Assembly (NCBI GenBank): GCA_013360215.1 | Contig: JABWCP010000027.1 | Span: 1-43,137 of the forward strand | Reading direction: 5' to 3' | Length of the DNA stretch: 43,137 bases | Source: a bacterium | GTDB taxonomy: Bacteria > CLD3 > SB21 | Shown: in pieces, positions 14,102-23,974 of the stretch | Position numbering within the stretch: position 1 is the first letter of the stretch | How the letters are laid out: each line of letters starts with the position of its first letter | Program-made: the position numbers and the translations under genes | Notes under the pieces: model-generated | The model's database searches: none | What the model saw: the letters and a program-made list of their open reading frames with translations, nothing else | Told to the model about the DNA's origin: nothing

Positions 14102-17100
14102 TTATTTAACCAAAAGCATTTTTCGGGTGAATGATTTACGCAAACCGGTTGTTGTTTCCAGTTCCACGCGATAAAGATAAACACCGGATGAAACCAAAGC
14201 GCCACGTTCGTCACGCCCGTCCCATGCCGCCGTACGCAAACCGGTCTCTTGGCGGTCACCGTTTACCAATGTCCGCACTTTTTGCCCAAGCATATTATAA
14301 ACCGTCAGTGTTACTTTGGCCTGCGAAGCCAGTGCATAACGTATCGTCGTCCCCGGATTGAAAGGGTTGGGGTAGTTTTGCTGCAATTCAAACGCTTTAG
14401 GAAGTTGTTCCAATTCCGTTTGTTTACCTGCAAGATACTCCGGAGTTCCCGCCAAAATACGCATCAGCCATTTTGTGCCCGACGGCGGTAAGGACATTGC
14501 CGTTTCATGATCAATAAATGAATTCGTACTGACATTGAATAAACGCACGGACCAACCCGGTTCATTATTGACAATCTGCATCGTTAGTTCACCCGACTCC
14601 AAACCGGACTCCAATACAAAGTCCGAGGTAATACCCTGCTTATCAAAACGTATCGTTTTGCGATTGAGACCATGATCGCCCGACGGGAAATACACGCCGA
14701 TGGTTTGCCCTGGGTTCTTAGGCTCCGGTTGTGCAAACGCTTCCGCATCATCGCGATCTAATACAGCCAGCGTAGTATAAAGATCACCGTAGCGAATTTG
14801 TTTTTTCAAACCTTCGGCGCTGAGCATGATACGAAATTTTTCACCTTCTAATTGGTTCGATGATTTAGGCATCCAAACAAAATTATCCGGTGTTACGCGA
14901 ATCGTACGCGCCGCATTACCTTTTACATAAATCGCATACCCGCCAAAAGGCTGCAGCGTGGTGACTTCAGTGCTCCATGCTTCGGTCGCGCCGACGCCAT
15001 ATTCGATCGGCCCGTAAAACGCCGTATCTTCAAGTGCGGCAAAATTAATCGTGAACGGGTATGGGTTTCCTATCAGATTCCATCCCGGGGCCAGTGACAT
15101 ATCAAATCCCGTCGTCAGATTGGTTTTACCCGCTGCCGTATTAATCGGCATATCTACCGGCGACTTGTGATAAAACCACATCCCTGCACCATTGGCCAGG
15201 GCTGTGATTTCTGCAGGTTGCGCGTTGTACGCGATATAGTCACCCGAATACACACCGCTTAAAATCGAACTCAAATTTTTGCTATCCAGATCTGCCGGTA
15301 CAGACACCAAACGCCAACGATTAGATGGAATGCCCGTAGGATATTTAGATCCTGCGAGGGATGAGGCCACAGTCGTAAATGTTACCGGTACGCTACTTGT
15401 ATCACTGATGGCTGTATTAACTCTGCTATCCCGCGCACGAATATACAAAGCAATACCTTCCGTCGTGATATTCGAATCATGCACGGTAGCGGTAAATGTA
15501 TTATTCGTACCGGCTGTCATGGTCAGTGAATCATAAGCCGATGTGCCTTTTTGGAAAAATAGTTTTACCCCCGATAGACTGCCATTATCCGTAACCGTCG
15601 CTGTCACCGTTAGCGATGCACCCGATGCAACGGATGCCGGAAGGGTAACATTGCTAATCGTCGGTGCGGTCACATCCAAAATATAAGTCACGTTGAATGT
15701 ATCCGTTACCGTCGAATACCCGTCAAATGCGCTTGCAACGACGGCCGCTGTACCGCTGAACCCGGCCACACTGGCAATGTAAAGTGTATCGTGAGAAATC
15801 GTTGCGGTAAGCTCCGCAGGCGTCGTGGAGACCGAATACGTCAACGTCGTATTATCCGCGTCGGAAAAAACATGCGTCAATTTCCGGCGAAACGTCTTTC
15901 CGAACCCTTCAAAAAGCGAGGTATCGGGAATGGCATTCGCCACGATCGGCGCTACGCTATGCGTTGTATCACTTGCAGTCGACGATTGCGCGCTAAAACC
16001 AAAATTACCTACAGACGAGATTTTATAAAAATAAACGGTATTGGACGAAAGACTGGTATTACTGTAAGTCAGTGTGGGCGCCGCAACGGAATCTACCTGC
16101 ACATAACCGGAAGCCGCTGTCGTCGAACGATACACGCGGTAACGTGTGATGACACCCGAAGGTTTATTCCAAGCTACATCAATGCGGTTGGTCGTCACAC
16201 CGGAGGCCGTAACCCCTGTCGGTGTGGATGGCGCAGTACCGGTCACGGTTAGTGTTATTACTTTTCGGCGCAGTGTAGTCCCTATCGCAACCGTATTGGT
16301 CACATCGCACGTATAGTTTCCCGCGTCACTGGTTTTCACGGAATCAATGTACAACGTGTCATTATTGGTTGAAGGTATAGCGACATTGTTTTTCTTCCAT
16401 GAATATTGATTATTGGCGCCACCTGCAGTGACTACTAAAATACGCGAAGACGCCTCCGCTGAGCTGACCGATGCATAACTATCCAAACTGTCCTGGCCGG
16501 AGTATGTAAATGTGGCGATACCGACATTGGGTTGAATGTCTTCAAAAGTAAATTTATTACCCGAAAGATTGAGCGAAGTCAATGTGCCGATATTTGAAAG
16601 ATCAGGAAATACGCTCAGACGATTGTTCTGTACTTCCAGATTTTGCAGGGCGGCAAGATTTCTAAAGGTTACGGGTATAGAATCCGTAAACGCATTGTTA
16701 TTCAGTGTCAGATCCGTCATGGCGTTAAGATTGCCCAGTGAAGGCGGGATTTGGCCCGAAAGCTGATTATTCTCAAGACCAAGATTGGCCAAATTGGTCA
16801 GATTCCCCAAACTGGAAGGAATAGTATTCGTAATGGCATTGCCATACAACTGAAGTGAAATGAGGCTTCCCAAAGTACCGAGTGTAACCGGAATACGTCC
16901 GGTCAGATTATTGTTATTCAGATCAATCGCCGTTACACGATTGCCACCGACGGTTACGCCAAACCAAGAGCTCACCGGTCCGGTTTTCCAATTGGTTTTG
17001 GTCGTCCAGTTAGTGCCGCCGGTACTGTCATAGAGATTGACCAGCGCCACGGAGTCGGCTGTGAGCACCTGCGCCGATAGCGGTCGCAAACCCCACCCGA

Positions 17101-17137
17101 AGATAAATGTAAAAACAACGACGAAACATGATTTCAT
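14102..17137 (-). CDS. LRR / Ig / FN3 surface protein with FlgD-like C-terminal sorting tail
   Basis: 1011 residues. The start at 17137 is chosen because GAGG lies five bases upstream and it begins a clean signal peptide (MKSCFVVVFTFIFG... LSA|Q); a further upstream ATG has no support. Domains in order: a plant-type LRR block (~20-200: LYDSTGGTNWTTKTNW, then units like LTGRIPVTLGTLGSL), an Ig domain (~215-300, with SDAGNYTC), FN3 (~305-395), a cadherin-like domain and an Ig-like domain (~400-590), a GWNLIGNPYPF-containing region, and a C-terminal tail (~925-1011) with QNYPNPFNPGTTIRY, ending in KMLLVK. Such tails are associated with type IX secretion or surface anchoring in FCB bacteria. It is probably a secreted adhesin or binding protein. 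No secretion-system gene lies in this window. Confidence 0.9.
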   Translation of the reverse strand: MKSCFVVVFTFIFGWGLRPLSAQVLTADSVALVNLYDSTGGTNWTTKTNWKTGPVSSWFGVTVGGNRVTAIDLNNNNLTGRIPVTLGTLGSLISLQLYGNAITNTIPSSLGNLTNLANLGLENNQLSGQIPPSLGNLNAMTDLTLNNNAFTDSIPVTFRNLAALQNLEVQNNRLSVFPDLSNIGTLTSLNLSGNKFTFEDIQPNVGIATFTYSGQDSLDSYASVSSAEASSRILVVTAGGANNQYSWKKNNVAIPSTNNDTLYIDSVKTSDAGNYTCDVTNTVAIGTTLRRKVITLTVTGTAPSTPTGVTASGVTTNRIDVAWNKPSGVITRYRVYRSTTAASGYVQVDSVAAPTLTYSNTSLSSNTVYFYKISSVGNFGFSAQSSTASDTTHSVAPIVANAIPDTSLFEGFGKTFRRKLTHVFSDADNTTLTYSVSTTPAELTATISHDTLYIASVAGFSGTAAVVASAFDGYSTVTDTFNVTYILDVTAPTISNVTLPASVASGASLTVTATVTDNGSLSGVKLFFQKGTSAYDSLTMTAGTNNTFTATVHDSNITTEGIALYIRARDSRVNTAISDTSSVPVTFTTVASSLAGSKYPTGIPSNRWRLVSVPADLDSKNLSSILSGVYSGDYIAYNAQPAEITALANGAGMWFYHKSPVDMPINTAAGKTNLTTGFDMSLAPGWNLIGNPYPFTINFAALEDTAFYGPIEYGVGATEAWSTEVTTLQPFGGYAIYVKGNAARTIRVTPDNFVWMPKSSNQLEGEKFRIMLSAEGLKKQIRYGDLYTTLAVLDRDDAEAFAQPEPKNPGQTIGVYFPSGDHGLNRKTIRFDKQGITSDFVLESGLESGELTMQIVNNEPGWSVRLFNVSTNSFIDHETAMSLPPSGTKWLMRILAGTPEYLAGKQTELEQLPKAFELQQNYPNPFNPGTTIRYALASQAKVTLTVYNMLGQKVRTLVNGDRQETGLRTAAWDGRDERGALVSSGVYLYRVELETTTGLRKSFTRKMLLVK

Positions 17138-17215
17138 AAAAGCCTCAGTGCATGTTCGCAAACAAATATTAATTCGATGTAAATTATCAGATTTGATTGA
17201 CGGCAAGATCATTAA

Positions 17216-17244
17216 AAATTAGTTAAAAAACAATAGCCTAGCAA
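17216..17244 (-). promoter_or_regulatory. Promoter of the LRR-TPR operon
   Basis: TTGCTA (17244-17239), a 17-bp spacer and TAATTT (17221-17216) on the minus strand, about 80 bp upstream of the LRR start. The -35 lies immediately after the moaE stop codon. An imperfect hairpin (AATAG/CTATT arms followed by GTTTTTT) overlaps it and may terminate moaE. Confidence 0.5.
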
Positions 17245-17246
17245 GT

Positions 17247-17702
17247 CTATTTTTTAGAAATCGCGGTGGCTCCGGCATGCTGCCACTCCACGCTGCCGTC
17301 GGCAAAAAATTCTTTCTTCCAGACCGGCAAATCTCGTTTTATTGCTTCCATAATCCAGCGGCATGCTTCAAATGCTTCGCCCCGATGCCCCGCACCGACG
17401 GCGACCACAATACTGGCTTCAGTAACTTTCAGCAAACCGATCCGGTGTACCGCATAAACCTTATTAAGCGGCCATTGCCCGCACGCCGACTGAAGAATCG
17501 TGCGCAGTATTTTTTCCGCCATATCAGGATAGGCCTGATAATCTATTTGCTCTACCGGTCTGCCGCCGAATTCGTTGCGCACCGTACCGATAAAAATATT
17601 CACAGCACCGTTTTCCGGGCTGAGGCAAAATTGATAAGCCGAATCCGCCGAAAGGGGCGATGTCGTGATCCGGGCAAAAATTTTTTCGTTATCTTCAGGC
17701 AT
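17247..17702 (-). CDS. moaE: Molybdopterin synthase catalytic subunit MoaE
   Basis: 151 residues. MoaE transfers sulfur from the MoaD thiocarboxylate to cyclic pyranopterin monophosphate, making molybdopterin in the cytoplasm. The family pattern is clear: GAVNIFIGTVRNEFGG near the N-terminus, then VHRIGLLKVTEASIVVAV, then the HRGEAFEACR helix and the conserved PVWKKE with the active-site lysines. Its length is typical. The start at 17702 is favoured because GGAGG, formed by the last moaD codons, lies eight bases upstream; longer frames would overlap moaD. It follows moaD by 4 bp. No other molybdopterin biosynthesis gene is in the window. Confidence 0.95.
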   Translation of the reverse strand: MPEDNEKIFARITTSPLSADSAYQFCLSPENGAVNIFIGTVRNEFGGRPVEQIDYQAYPDMAEKILRTILQSACGQWPLNKVYAVHRIGLLKVTEASIVVAVGAGHRGEAFEACRWIMEAIKRDLPVWKKEFFADGSVEWQHAGATAISKK

Positions 17703-17706
17703 AACT

Positions 17707-17964
17707 TTATCCTCCGCTGACCGGCGGTATAATACACACTTCATCACCGTTTTGAAATTGGACAGCGCCGGCGACGTATTCCATATTTACAGCCAGGCGG
17801 CTTTGGTTTTGATATGCCTTCAAGCGCGGAAATTTTTCGGCGATAACTTGCCAAAAAGTTTCTGCATCCGCTGAAGCCGGCAATACAATTACCGCCTCCT
17901 CGCATCCGGCCGCTTCACGGCACATCGCAAAAAATTTAACGCGTACATTGATCATGTTCATCAT
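17707..17964 (-). CDS. moaD: Molybdopterin synthase sulfur carrier subunit MoaD
   Basis: 85 residues, ubiquitin-like fold. The protein ends with VSGG, the C-terminal Gly-Gly that is adenylated and thiocarboxylated, and it contains the FFAMCREAAG and NGDEVCIIPP segments characteristic of MoaD. The first ATG overlaps the TGA of the upstream alpha-2-macroglobulin gene as ATGA, implying translational coupling. A start three codons later (17955, MINVRVKFF) fits family N-termini and SD spacing slightly better. Partner of the adjacent MoaE. Confidence 0.93.
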   Translation of the reverse strand: MMNMINVRVKFFAMCREAAGCEEAVIVLPASADAETFWQVIAEKFPRLKAYQNQSRLAVNMEYVAGAVQFQNGDEVCIIPPVSGG

Positions 17965-20900
17965 TCCACTGAAATCTGAGTTGCCGTCGTCGTTCCGAAA
18001 ATCTCCGGATGATACATCGCTTCGGCTTTGGTAGCCGGCAGCGCAAACGTACCGTAGGTCGTCGCACGCACGTAATAGATAAACTTCTGTGTCCCGTTTT
18101 CAAAATAGTCAGCAAAAGCCACGACGCGATCATCGCGCATTTCCGAACGTGTAAATCCACCGTACTCCCACCAACGATTTTCGGTCCCACCGCCGTACGA
18201 AGATGCCGAAGTTGCCAAATCCGTGTTGATCGCTTCAAATCCCGCCGGCAACGGATCATCCAACACCACATATTGGCGTGCTTGCGCCGTACTGACCGTC
18301 AATGTGATTTTATAAATTTTACCGGCTTTATAACGTCCGTCCGTGACGACGTGACCCGAAGCGTCTTGTATCTCTTTGCTCACCCGCAATCCCTCATCGC
18401 GTGCCGGAGCATTACCGCCTGAACGCGGCGCATAGGTCATACGCGCATTGTAATATAAACGCCCCGCGCCTGTTTTGGATATATCAAGCGGCAATGCTTT
18501 ACCGCTCGGAAATTCGGCTAAAGCCGTAAGGGATGTGTGACTCTGTGTCGTCCGGCCCTGATACATTTGGGAGAGCAATTGACGCCCTGCCAAACGCACC
18601 GTTGCTTTGAAATCCGGATCCACGTCTTCAAAATTTCTGAAATACGTGCCCAGCGCGTAAAACACATACAAGTTTTCCTGCGTCGTACGCCAGCGTCCTT
18701 GTTTACGTTCTTCAAGCATATATTTCACTACTTTTTCAGCCCAAGGTACGTTGGTGCCGTCTAGTTCGATAAACGTTTGCAATATCGCCGCGGTGGTGCG
18801 CATCGGCGAATGGAATGACCATTCCGAACCGGGCAAATTCGGCTCTTCAAAATGCGCCGTCGTGGGATTCATTTTAATCGCATTCATCAGATCACGACGT
18901 AATGTTTCGGTCATGGCTTTATGACCGCCGCCTTTGACAATCGCTTGCAAAAGCATTGCGCGTGCAAACAAAGGTAATTCGGAACGGCGCTGGAATAACA
19001 GTTCGGCGCTGGCCGCATCATACACATCGTGATCGGCCAATATAGCCAATGCAAACGCATTGGTATTGTGCCAATAAAAAACACCATAGCGGTCTACCGG
19101 ATTATTACGAACAAGCTTTTTCAAATATTCTACGCCGTTGTCCATGATTTCTTTGGGTACATCATAACCGATAGCTTTCGCCTTGGTCAAAGCAAACATC
19201 GCATACACACTGACGTAGGGTGATACCGTATTATCGCCGGTCCAATACGAAAAACCACCGCTGTACTTTTGAAATTTGGGAATCTCATTCAGGTATTCTT
19301 TAACCGCCGCATCGACCGATTTTGTTTTGTCTTCAAACGGAGTGAGACCAAATGCTGTCACTACGTCACCAAAAAGAATGACCGGTAAAACACGGGAGGT
19401 GCGCTGTTCGAGACAACCGTACGGATATTCGAAAAGATATTTTACACTACCGTCAAGGTCAACCAATGCCGTAGACGATGTTTTGATTTCAAAACTTCCC
19501 GTGTTTTCAAAAATCGAACCGGGAATGATCACTTGTTCCTGCGTTTTATCCGTCGTACTGCCGGCAAGCGCCACGGTTTCCGTTGGTACGGGCATACGCA
19601 CCGGTATTGTTATTTCTACGCCATCGCTAAACGACTGCATCTGTGCGGTAAAACTAAACTTCGCCGGCCCGGTCTTAAGCGCACGATATGTAAAACGCAC
19701 TTCTTGGGATGCACCGGGTTGCAACTCCACCGATTTTTCGTTTGGTCCGATAATTTCGACACCTTCCACCTGTGCGCGTATCGTCGCTGTCCCCGCTTGC
19801 GTGGTGTTATTGTGTAGCACTGCGCCGGCTTCCATGGCGTCGTCTATGCGGGCAAAACGCGGTAGTGCAGGCCGAAGCATGAGATCTTTGCTGACCGTAA
19901 TGGAATGATCGTCACTGCCAAAACGAGAATCGCGGGTATGGGCCACCGCAAATATGCGAAACATAGTGAGGTTGTCCGGCAGTTGTACACGGACACGCGC
20001 CTTACCGCGCGCATCGGTGATCACGGAAGGATTCCAGTACACACAGGATTTGAAATCTTTGCGCATGGCAATGCCCGGCATACTTCGCTCGTCACCACCG
20101 CCACCGCCGACACCACCCTTTTCTTTAAGATCGCGCTTTACCAGTTGATCCAAAATAAATCGCCGCGATTCGGTCGTAGCAACCTGCAACTCACGTTGTT
20201 TGTAAAAATGTGAAAACACATCCGGCGTTTGATATCCCACCAGATTGAGTACGCCGACATCTTCGACATAAAGCGTCACTTCCGCAATTTGACCATACCC
20301 TGACTTGTCCGCCACTTCGACGTCCACATCCATCCATTCACCGGGTTGAAATTTATTTTTCGGTGTTTGAATTTTCACGGCCAGTTTGTTAGCCGACGGA
20401 TCCACAGAAAGGTTGATATAGCCGATTTTAAAAGACGGCTTTCCTATGTCTTCATTTTGATCGGGCACAGGTTCAGCGGTTCGCCCTTGTAAAAGCATCA
20501 CCGACACAAACGCATTGGGCGCCATCTCGGCCGTAATCGGAATTTCGACCGAAGCGGCATTACCTTTGAGTTCCGTCATGAAATGACGAATAATACCTTC
20601 GCGTTCTACACTCACCAGAGCACGCGCGCGCTCATAAGGCGACTTGACGAGTATTTTGGCTTTTTCACCGACTTTATATTGGCTTTTATTCGCAACCAAA
20701 TCAATCCGGTCGCCATCATTGAGTTTCCATCCAGCATAGGATTCGCCGGTCACATAAACGTAGGATTCTGAAATAATCGTATTGTCGTATGGATCGCTCG
20801 AAGTCGCTCTCAAAATATAATAACCCGTCGAGGCTGGGTTCAATTTTTGCGTGACGATCTCCCCCCCGCGCGAGCGTACCGTAAAAACCCCTTCCGTTGT

Positions 20901-23600
20901 ATCGCGCTGAGAAGATGTCCATCGGTACGAACCATCATACGATTTTTCCCGAACGGAATGCCATTCACGGCGAATCAATTCCAATTCAATTTTTTTATCG
21001 GCCGTTTTTTTTCCATCAGACGTTACGGCTACGACATCCACCGACAAGGGTTCACCCCATGTCATAAAAGTCGTTGATGGTTTGAGGCCTATATAAAATG
21101 CGCCTTGATGTACGCGCACCGTTGTCCGGCCGCTGACATACTGCCTGTTTTTATCTTCTACCGTACCTTCGATGACCAGTTCCGAAGTTTCGGAAACACC
21201 GCCGGCATTGAGCACGACTTCGGCATCCATAAGACCGTGTTGATCCAATGTCCCGGAGGAGCTCGCAAGCACCGTTTGATACGCACCACGCCCGTAATAC
21301 CCGTCGTAATCGTACATTTTACCAAAGAAATACCCGTCATACCCCTCCGGTTGGAATGAGCTGGCATTACGCGTAATACTCCAGTTCATAGATGCATCGG
21401 CCATCGGCGCACCAAAAAGATAGTGCGCATCAAAATTAAGTTTGAGCGTCTCACTCCATACGTACTCGGATTTAACCGAATTGATGGTCACCGCACTTTC
21501 GACAGGACGAAACTCCTGCACCTGGAACGATTCACCGGTGAGTTCTTTATTTTTATCCGACGTATACAAACGCGCAGAATAATAACCGAGCGGCGCATTT
21601 TCAGGAACGGTAAATTCGAAATCCGTTCCTCCAAACGGATTGACTACGATGTCTTGGGCATACACTTCATCGTTGGACGGATTAAAAATACGAGCTTTCA
21701 GATTTAGTCCCGTCGGTACGGACCACGCGCCTTTTTGTAAGCGACGCAGCATTGCTTTAAATTGCACTTTATCGCCCGGCCTGTAGATGCCTTGATTGGT
21801 AAATAACTTAGACGAAATTTCGTCTTCGGCCGACTGAACATACCACGCATATGGAATATTAAAGCGCCATAAATCAATTTTATTATCCGAGCGCGCGTAG
21901 GCTGTTTGATCACCACGCGTTGCAAATACCCACAGCCTCGGTTCGTTGTATGTATCTATCGGTTGGAGACCAAAACCGCTCCAGCCCTGTGTTTCCGCTA
22001 CGCCATCCGAATTGGTATAACCGCTCCACAACAGATTACCCATATCGTCGCGTATCTGCACAAAGGCGCGTGCAGCACGGCCGTCTTTGAGCTGGCTGAC
22101 GGCAATAACGCTTTTATCGCGGGCAAATTTTGCCGTAATGCCGATATCCGTGACTTGTATCAGTGCGCGTTGATAGTCATTCCATGTATCATGCTTCATC
22201 TGTACGAAGACGAAACCCGACGGTTGGGAGGCCAACGCCGGATCCAATGCGAGCGGATAATATTGTGTCGCATTACGCGGCAGATCGGGACGTTCAGATA
22301 TCGTATGTGCCCAACGATTAAAACCATTATCGCGATATAAACCCTCTTTGGCTAAACCAATGACTTCCTCTTGGGTGATAACCGCCATTTGAATATCAAT
22401 ATTGCCGGGATTGATCATCGCCACATTCAGATCGTGGCGCAGATACGATTCTAAAACATGTTCTCCGGTTTCAAAATAAACCGACGACGCGTAATCGCCC
22501 GTTCTGAAATTCTGCCGAACCGTAACTCCCAAAGCGTTATCAAAAGCATCTTTTATCTCGGGATCAATGGTAATCGTATAATCCGTTTGCGGCTGAAGTT
22601 GCGCATAGATACTCGCAGGATACTCCGACGACCACGATGGATATATTTCATTGATCTCGGTATGCGGCGTGATCGTAAGATGCGATTTGAGTTCATCGGC
22701 ATCTATGCGATTGGTGAACTTTAGTTGAAAAGGACTATTGGGATATTCCGGCGGAATCAATTCCAAAAACTCCAAAGGCCCGTAGGTCGAAATGTCATGC
22801 GTCACGCGCTCGGATGACCCTAGCACGCCTTCGCGTCCTTTGAGGCCGGATGCGATCTGCAATTGATAACTCGTCTGCATGCGCAAAGATGTGATCGGTT
22901 TTACGCGCACAATGCGCTCAACGGGTGATCCGGCAACCTGGTCATAACCATAGTTGTAATACGTCAGTAAGTCCGCGCTATCGGCCGGTTCGATGCTAAC
23001 CGGTATATTGGCGCCGTCCTGAATACGAATGAGGCGTATCTTTTCCTTGGCGGAATGAATATCTATCGGTTGATTAAATGTCAGCATGATTTTCGGATTG
23101 AGCGTAGTGCCATTCATCTCCGAAATATTATGACTGATCAATTTCGGTCGCATGGTTTCAAACGAAAAAACATACGGCGAAGTCATCGCGCTACCGTCGA
23201 GAGCACGCGTGCCTGCCGGTATGGTTACGGTAAATCGTGTATTCAGTGGGAGTTTTTCGGACGGGATAAAAGATAATGTATTCGTTCCCATCCAGCGGAA
23301 TTTGCCGTTTACTGAGGGACTTATTTCCAGCGGCCCGTCACCGTCGCCTTCCGGCAAAGCGCTCAACGCCACCATCGGTTTTGCAAAAATCACTACAACG
23401 GCATAAAGCTGCTGAATATCGGCGACCGTTCCTTGCGGTGTTGCCGACAATACAAAGTCCCCTGAACCGAAAACCGTTTCGGGCATAGGTGTGGCTTGCA
23501 TAGTGTCCGGTGCAATACAACCATTGAGGTGCATCGAAGATAACAAAACCACCGATATCGATAACAACAGACGTATCATTTTTTTCACTTTAGATCCCAT
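17961..23600 (-). CDS. Alpha-2-macroglobulin family lipoprotein with intact thioester
   Basis: 1879 residues, the usual size for bacterial alpha-2-macroglobulins of the YfhM type. These trap proteases that breach the periplasm; a bait segment is cut and the thioester then captures the attacker. The lipoprotein signal has Cys28 (MHLNGC). MG-type beta domains fill the first ~1100 residues, including the GIYRPGDKVQFKAMLRR segment. A Gly-rich segment (GGVGGGGGDERSMPG) precedes the ANA-like region LMLRPALPRFARIDD. The thioester motif CLEQ is at C1396-Q1399, in YPYGCLEQRTSR, followed by an alpha-helical thioester domain and a C-terminal receptor-binding-like domain. The start at 23600 is chosen for GGGAG six bases upstream. 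It lies between a SemiSWEET gene and moaD. No pbpC lies nearby, unlike many enterobacterial homologues. Confidence 0.93.
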   Translation of the reverse strand: MGSKVKKMIRLLLSISVVLLSSMHLNGCIAPDTMQATPMPETVFGSGDFVLSATPQGTVADIQQLYAVVVIFAKPMVALSALPEGDGDGPLEISPSVNGKFRWMGTNTLSFIPSEKLPLNTRFTVTIPAGTRALDGSAMTSPYVFSFETMRPKLISHNISEMNGTTLNPKIMLTFNQPIDIHSAKEKIRLIRIQDGANIPVSIEPADSADLLTYYNYGYDQVAGSPVERIVRVKPITSLRMQTSYQLQIASGLKGREGVLGSSERVTHDISTYGPLEFLELIPPEYPNSPFQLKFTNRIDADELKSHLTITPHTEINEIYPSWSSEYPASIYAQLQPQTDYTITIDPEIKDAFDNALGVTVRQNFRTGDYASSVYFETGEHVLESYLRHDLNVAMINPGNIDIQMAVITQEEVIGLAKEGLYRDNGFNRWAHTISERPDLPRNATQYYPLALDPALASQPSGFVFVQMKHDTWNDYQRALIQVTDIGITAKFARDKSVIAVSQLKDGRAARAFVQIRDDMGNLLWSGYTNSDGVAETQGWSGFGLQPIDTYNEPRLWVFATRGDQTAYARSDNKIDLWRFNIPYAWYVQSAEDEISSKLFTNQGIYRPGDKVQFKAMLRRLQKGAWSVPTGLNLKARIFNPSNDEVYAQDIVVNPFGGTDFEFTVPENAPLGYYSARLYTSDKNKELTGESFQVQEFRPVESAVTINSVKSEYVWSETLKLNFDAHYLFGAPMADASMNWSITRNASSFQPEGYDGYFFGKMYDYDGYYGRGAYQTVLASSSGTLDQHGLMDAEVVLNAGGVSETSELVIEGTVEDKNRQYVSGRTTVRVHQGAFYIGLKPSTTFMTWGEPLSVDVVAVTSDGKKTADKKIELELIRREWHSVREKSYDGSYRWTSSQRDTTEGVFTVRSRGGEIVTQKLNPASTGYYILRATSSDPYDNTIISESYVYVTGESYAGWKLNDGDRIDLVANKSQYKVGEKAKILVKSPYERARALVSVEREGIIRHFMTELKGNAASVEIPITAEMAPNAFVSVMLLQGRTAEPVPDQNEDIGKPSFKIGYINLSVDPSANKLAVKIQTPKNKFQPGEWMDVDVEVADKSGYGQIAEVTLYVEDVGVLNLVGYQTPDVFSHFYKQRELQVATTESRRFILDQLVKRDLKEKGGVGGGGGDERSMPGIAMRKDFKSCVYWNPSVITDARGKARVRVQLPDNLTMFRIFAVAHTRDSRFGSDDHSITVSKDLMLRPALPRFARIDDAMEAGAVLHNNTTQAGTATIRAQVEGVEIIGPNEKSVELQPGASQEVRFTYRALKTGPAKFSFTAQMQSFSDGVEITIPVRMPVPTETVALAGSTTDKTQEQVIIPGSIFENTGSFEIKTSSTALVDLDGSVKYLFEYPYGCLEQRTSRVLPVILFGDVVTAFGLTPFEDKTKSVDAAVKEYLNEIPKFQKYSGGFSYWTGDNTVSPYVSVYAMFALTKAKAIGYDVPKEIMDNGVEYLKKLVRNNPVDRYGVFYWHNTNAFALAILADHDVYDAASAELLFQRRSELPLFARAMLLQAIVKGGGHKAMTETLRRDLMNAIKMNPTTAHFEEPNLPGSEWSFHSPMRTTAAILQTFIELDGTNVPWAEKVVKYMLEERKQGRWRTTQENLYVFYALGTYFRNFEDVDPDFKATVRLAGRQLLSQMYQGRTTQSHTSLTALAEFPSGKALPLDISKTGAGRLYYNARMTYAPRSGGNAPARDEGLRVSKEIQDASGHVVTDGRYKAGKIYKITLTVSTAQARQYVVLDDPLPAGFEAINTDLATSASSYGGGTENRWWEYGGFTRSEMRDDRVVAFADYFENGTQKFIYYVRATTYGTFALPATKAEAMYHPEIFGTTTATQISVE

Positions 23601-23610
23601 GACCATCTCC

Positions 23611-23898
23611 CTATTTCCCATTATTTGCTTTTACATTGGAACGATATTTTATTTTAAGCACAATCAACCAAAGATTCAATGCGATGGAAACGATATTAGC
23701 CATAATGATAACTAAGTCATCACGCATTACCCCATAGAGCAACCATCCGCTCATCCCGATCAATAAAACGACCGGCTGAGCAATAGCCACATCCTCAACT
23801 TTTTTGGTACGAAGGCTTTTTATCACTTGCGGTAGAAAACCAAACGTAGTTAGAATTCCAGAAACCAAACCTACGATCATTGTATCCATGAAGACCAT
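23611..23898 (-). CDS. SemiSWEET-type sugar transporter
   Basis: 95 residues with three predicted membrane helices and the PQ-loop signature GFLPQVIKSL in the first, followed by the short basic loop RTKKVEDVA. This is the architecture of bacterial SemiSWEETs (MtN3/PQ-loop family), which dimerise to form a sugar uniporter in the inner membrane. The substrate cannot be told. Starts at 23898 and 23889 (MDTMIVG) are both possible; neither has a good SD. It lies 10 bp upstream of the alpha-2-macroglobulin start and is divergent from the 161-aa gene. Confidence 0.85.
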   Translation of the reverse strand: MVFMDTMIVGLVSGILTTFGFLPQVIKSLRTKKVEDVAIAQPVVLLIGMSGWLLYGVMRDDLVIIMANIVSIALNLWLIVLKIKYRSNVKANNGK

Positions 23899-23974
23899 TC
23901 AATCATGTTTTGAGTTGAGTTTTTTTTATTTACATTACATTTCAATAACTCATCTGAATAAGGATAAATCATTT

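Noticed and set aside
19276-19908. 210-codon plus-strand frame
   Set aside because: It is antisense to the alpha-2-macroglobulin gene in its thioester region and is low-complexity Ser/Val-rich; a coding shadow.
20860-21015. Possible frameshift at homopolymer runs in the alpha-2-macroglobulin gene
   Set aside because: The reading frame continues through all runs with family-like sequence on both sides.
23601-23974. Molybdenum-cofactor riboswitch upstream of the moaDE-containing operon
   Set aside because: The gap is only 76 bp between two divergent starts and no matching structure is visible.
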